NCBI GenBank assembly: GCA_964349415.1
Contig: CAYGGJ010000002.1
Location: forward strand, 1-47,474
Origin: 2-01-FULL-40-42 sp964349415
Lineage (GTDB): Bacteria > Patescibacteriota > Microgenomatia > UBA1406 > GWC2-37-13
Direction of reading: 5' to 3'
Length of the DNA stretch: 47,474 nt
Below the pieces are notes generated by a model. It saw nothing but the letters and a program-made list of their open reading frames with translations. It did not search any database and was not told the DNA's origin. Of the stretch, positions 46,657 through 47,474 are shown piece by piece. Within the stretch, counting starts at the first letter, position 1; each line of letters opens with the position of its first letter. The translations under genes were made by a program, and so were the position numbers.

Positions 46657-47474
46657 ATGTTTAACATAGGCGATTACTTCACTTGGGTTAAGAAAAACAT
46701 AAGAATACGGGACTACTTTAGTTATAAAATTATTGCACTTCTTTTCTTTGCAACGCGTCTGATTAATCTCGATAAGTTTCCTATTTTTACCGATGAAGGA
46801 ATTTATATCAGGTGGGCGCGAGTCGCATGGCATGATGCCAACTGGCGGTTCATTTCACTTACCGACGGTAGGCAGCCATTACAGACTTGGCTGACTATCC
46901 CCTTTTTAAAATTCTTCCCCGATAATCTCCTTTTAGGAGGAAGACTTTTTGCTGTACTTAGTGGATTCATTGCGCTTATAGGACTTTTTGTTCTTGTTTA
47001 CTATCTGTTCGGGAAACGCGCTTCTTTAATAGCAGGACTTTTGTACGTACTTACTCCTTTTTTTCTTTTCTACGACCGGCTGGCGCTAGTTGATTCAATG
47101 GTAAATGCGGGATTTATCTGGGGATTATTCTTTTTAATACTTCTTGCGAGGACGCAGAGATTGGACGTTGCCTTTTTATATGGACTTACCATGGGCATGA
47201 CGCTTCTAGCCAAATCCTCCGCCAGGGTCTTCATGATTACCGGCATGGTGACTCCGATTCTATTTCTTCAAAAAAACTGGAGAGGGTTTGGTAAAAAAGC
47301 TCTTAACTTTTTCTTATTATTCGGATTTTCTGCATTTCTTGCGTTAGTTATTTATAATGTACAACGACTCTCTCCTTTCTTTCATTTTGTGGAAGAAAAA
47401 AATAAGACCTTTGTCATGACTCTTGACCAATTCAGACAAACTCCCTTTATGAGATTTCCGACAAATATTTGGCT
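46657..47474 (+). CDS. GT-C membrane glycosyltransferase (PMT_2/ArnT family), 5' part
   Basis: The frame is open from the ATG to the window edge (272 codons, no stop), so the 3' end is missing. After a basic cytosolic start, a first TM helix leads to FPIFTDEGIYIRWARVAW (about 47-64), with the Asp-Glu pair of ArnT/PMT enzymes. LTDGRQPLQTWLTIPFL follows, equivalent to the KPP loop. Helix pairs with GGRLFAVLSG and MTLLAKSSARVFMI fit the family. It is the fourth GT-C gene between 40 and 47.5 kb. Confidence 0.8.
   Translation, partial: MFNIGDYFTWVKKNIRIRDYFSYKIIALLFFATRLINLDKFPIFTDEGIYIRWARVAWHDANWRFISLTDGRQPLQTWLTIPFLKFFPDNLLLGGRLFAVLSGFIALIGLFVLVYYLFGKRASLIAGLLYVLTPFFLFYDRLALVDSMVNAGFIWGLFFLILLARTQRLDVAFLYGLTMGMTLLAKSSARVFMITGMVTPILFLQKNWRGFGKKALNFFLLFGFSAFLALVIYNVQRLSPFFHFVEEKNKTFVMTLDQFRQTPFMRFPTNIW

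Noticed and set aside
1..47474. CRISPR array, insertion sequence, prophage or rRNA
   Set aside because: I saw no regularly spaced repeats, no transposase, integrase or phage structural gene, and no rRNA-like sequence.
1..47474. Alternative genetic code with UGA as Gly
   Set aside because: UGA ends clear genes (secF, the 26804 peptide, GT4 at 39915) at normal lengths and is not found in frame inside conserved genes.

Overview
This window looks like a piece of a candidate-phyla-radiation genome (Patescibacteria), most likely the Microgenomates/OP11 branch. The evidence is the moderately AT-rich, tightly packed DNA with no stretch over about 150 bp lacking a gene, and the family content: DUF4012, DUF3048, DUF4446, LytR_C and DUF5679 proteins, many GT-C membrane glycosyltransferases, an N-terminally minimal IF-2 and an archaeal-type AspRS. 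TGA is used as a normal stop (for example at the ends of secF and of the gene at 26804), so the UGA-Gly code of Gracilibacteria/Absconditabacteria is excluded. The lineage is inferred; there is no rRNA in the window.

Layout. 0-8.4 kb: housekeeping genes (cca; an HTH gene-secD-secF-MBL hydrolase operon on the minus strand; DUF3048; DUF4446; DUF5679; thpR). 8.4-20.2 kb: a nucleotidyltransferase divergent from a large DUF4012 envelope protein, then rplY-nusA-infB-(degenerate DHH protein), rmuC, archaeal-type aspS, D-Ala-D-Ala carboxypeptidase and an anchored protein of unknown function. 20.2-29.2 kb: an accessory stretch of short, mostly self-promoted genes (flavodoxin-like, EamA, SGNH, deoxyribosyltransferase-like, nucleotidyltransferase-like, then an alpha/beta hydrolase-deformylase-squalene/phytoene-synthase-like operon, P-loop kinase, a 34-residue zinc-finger peptide, stand-alone AICAR transformylase, SemiSWEET, DinB, DUF378). 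29.2-34.2 kb: a GT-C enzyme, groEL/groES and, divergent from them, a Lon-derived AAA+ protein that has lost both the protease domain and the pore-loop aromatic residue. 34.2-38 kb: eight-gene tRNA neighbourhood (Cys, Ser, Ile, Phe, Gly, Arg, Ala here; Tyr lies at 20.2 kb) interleaved with NUDIX, LytR_C, MFS and IMPase genes. 38-47.5 kb: envelope-glycan region with uppP, a GT4, GNAT, four GT-C proteins (the last cut by the window edge), a dolichyl-phosphate-type GT2, an orphan and a PQ-loop-like protein.

The clearest genome-wide signal is the way genes start. At least sixteen protein genes have a -10 hexamer (often as an extended TGnTATAAT) ending exactly 6 or 7 nt before the ATG, which predicts leaderless mRNAs. 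A few small genes instead carry a near-perfect Shine-Dalgarno sequence (AAAGGAGGTG), and one of them has a textbook -35/-10 promoter. Two genes begin immediately after a tRNA 3' end, so tRNA processing could create their 5' ends. The most unusual single gene is the Lon-like AAA+ protein at 32682-33725.
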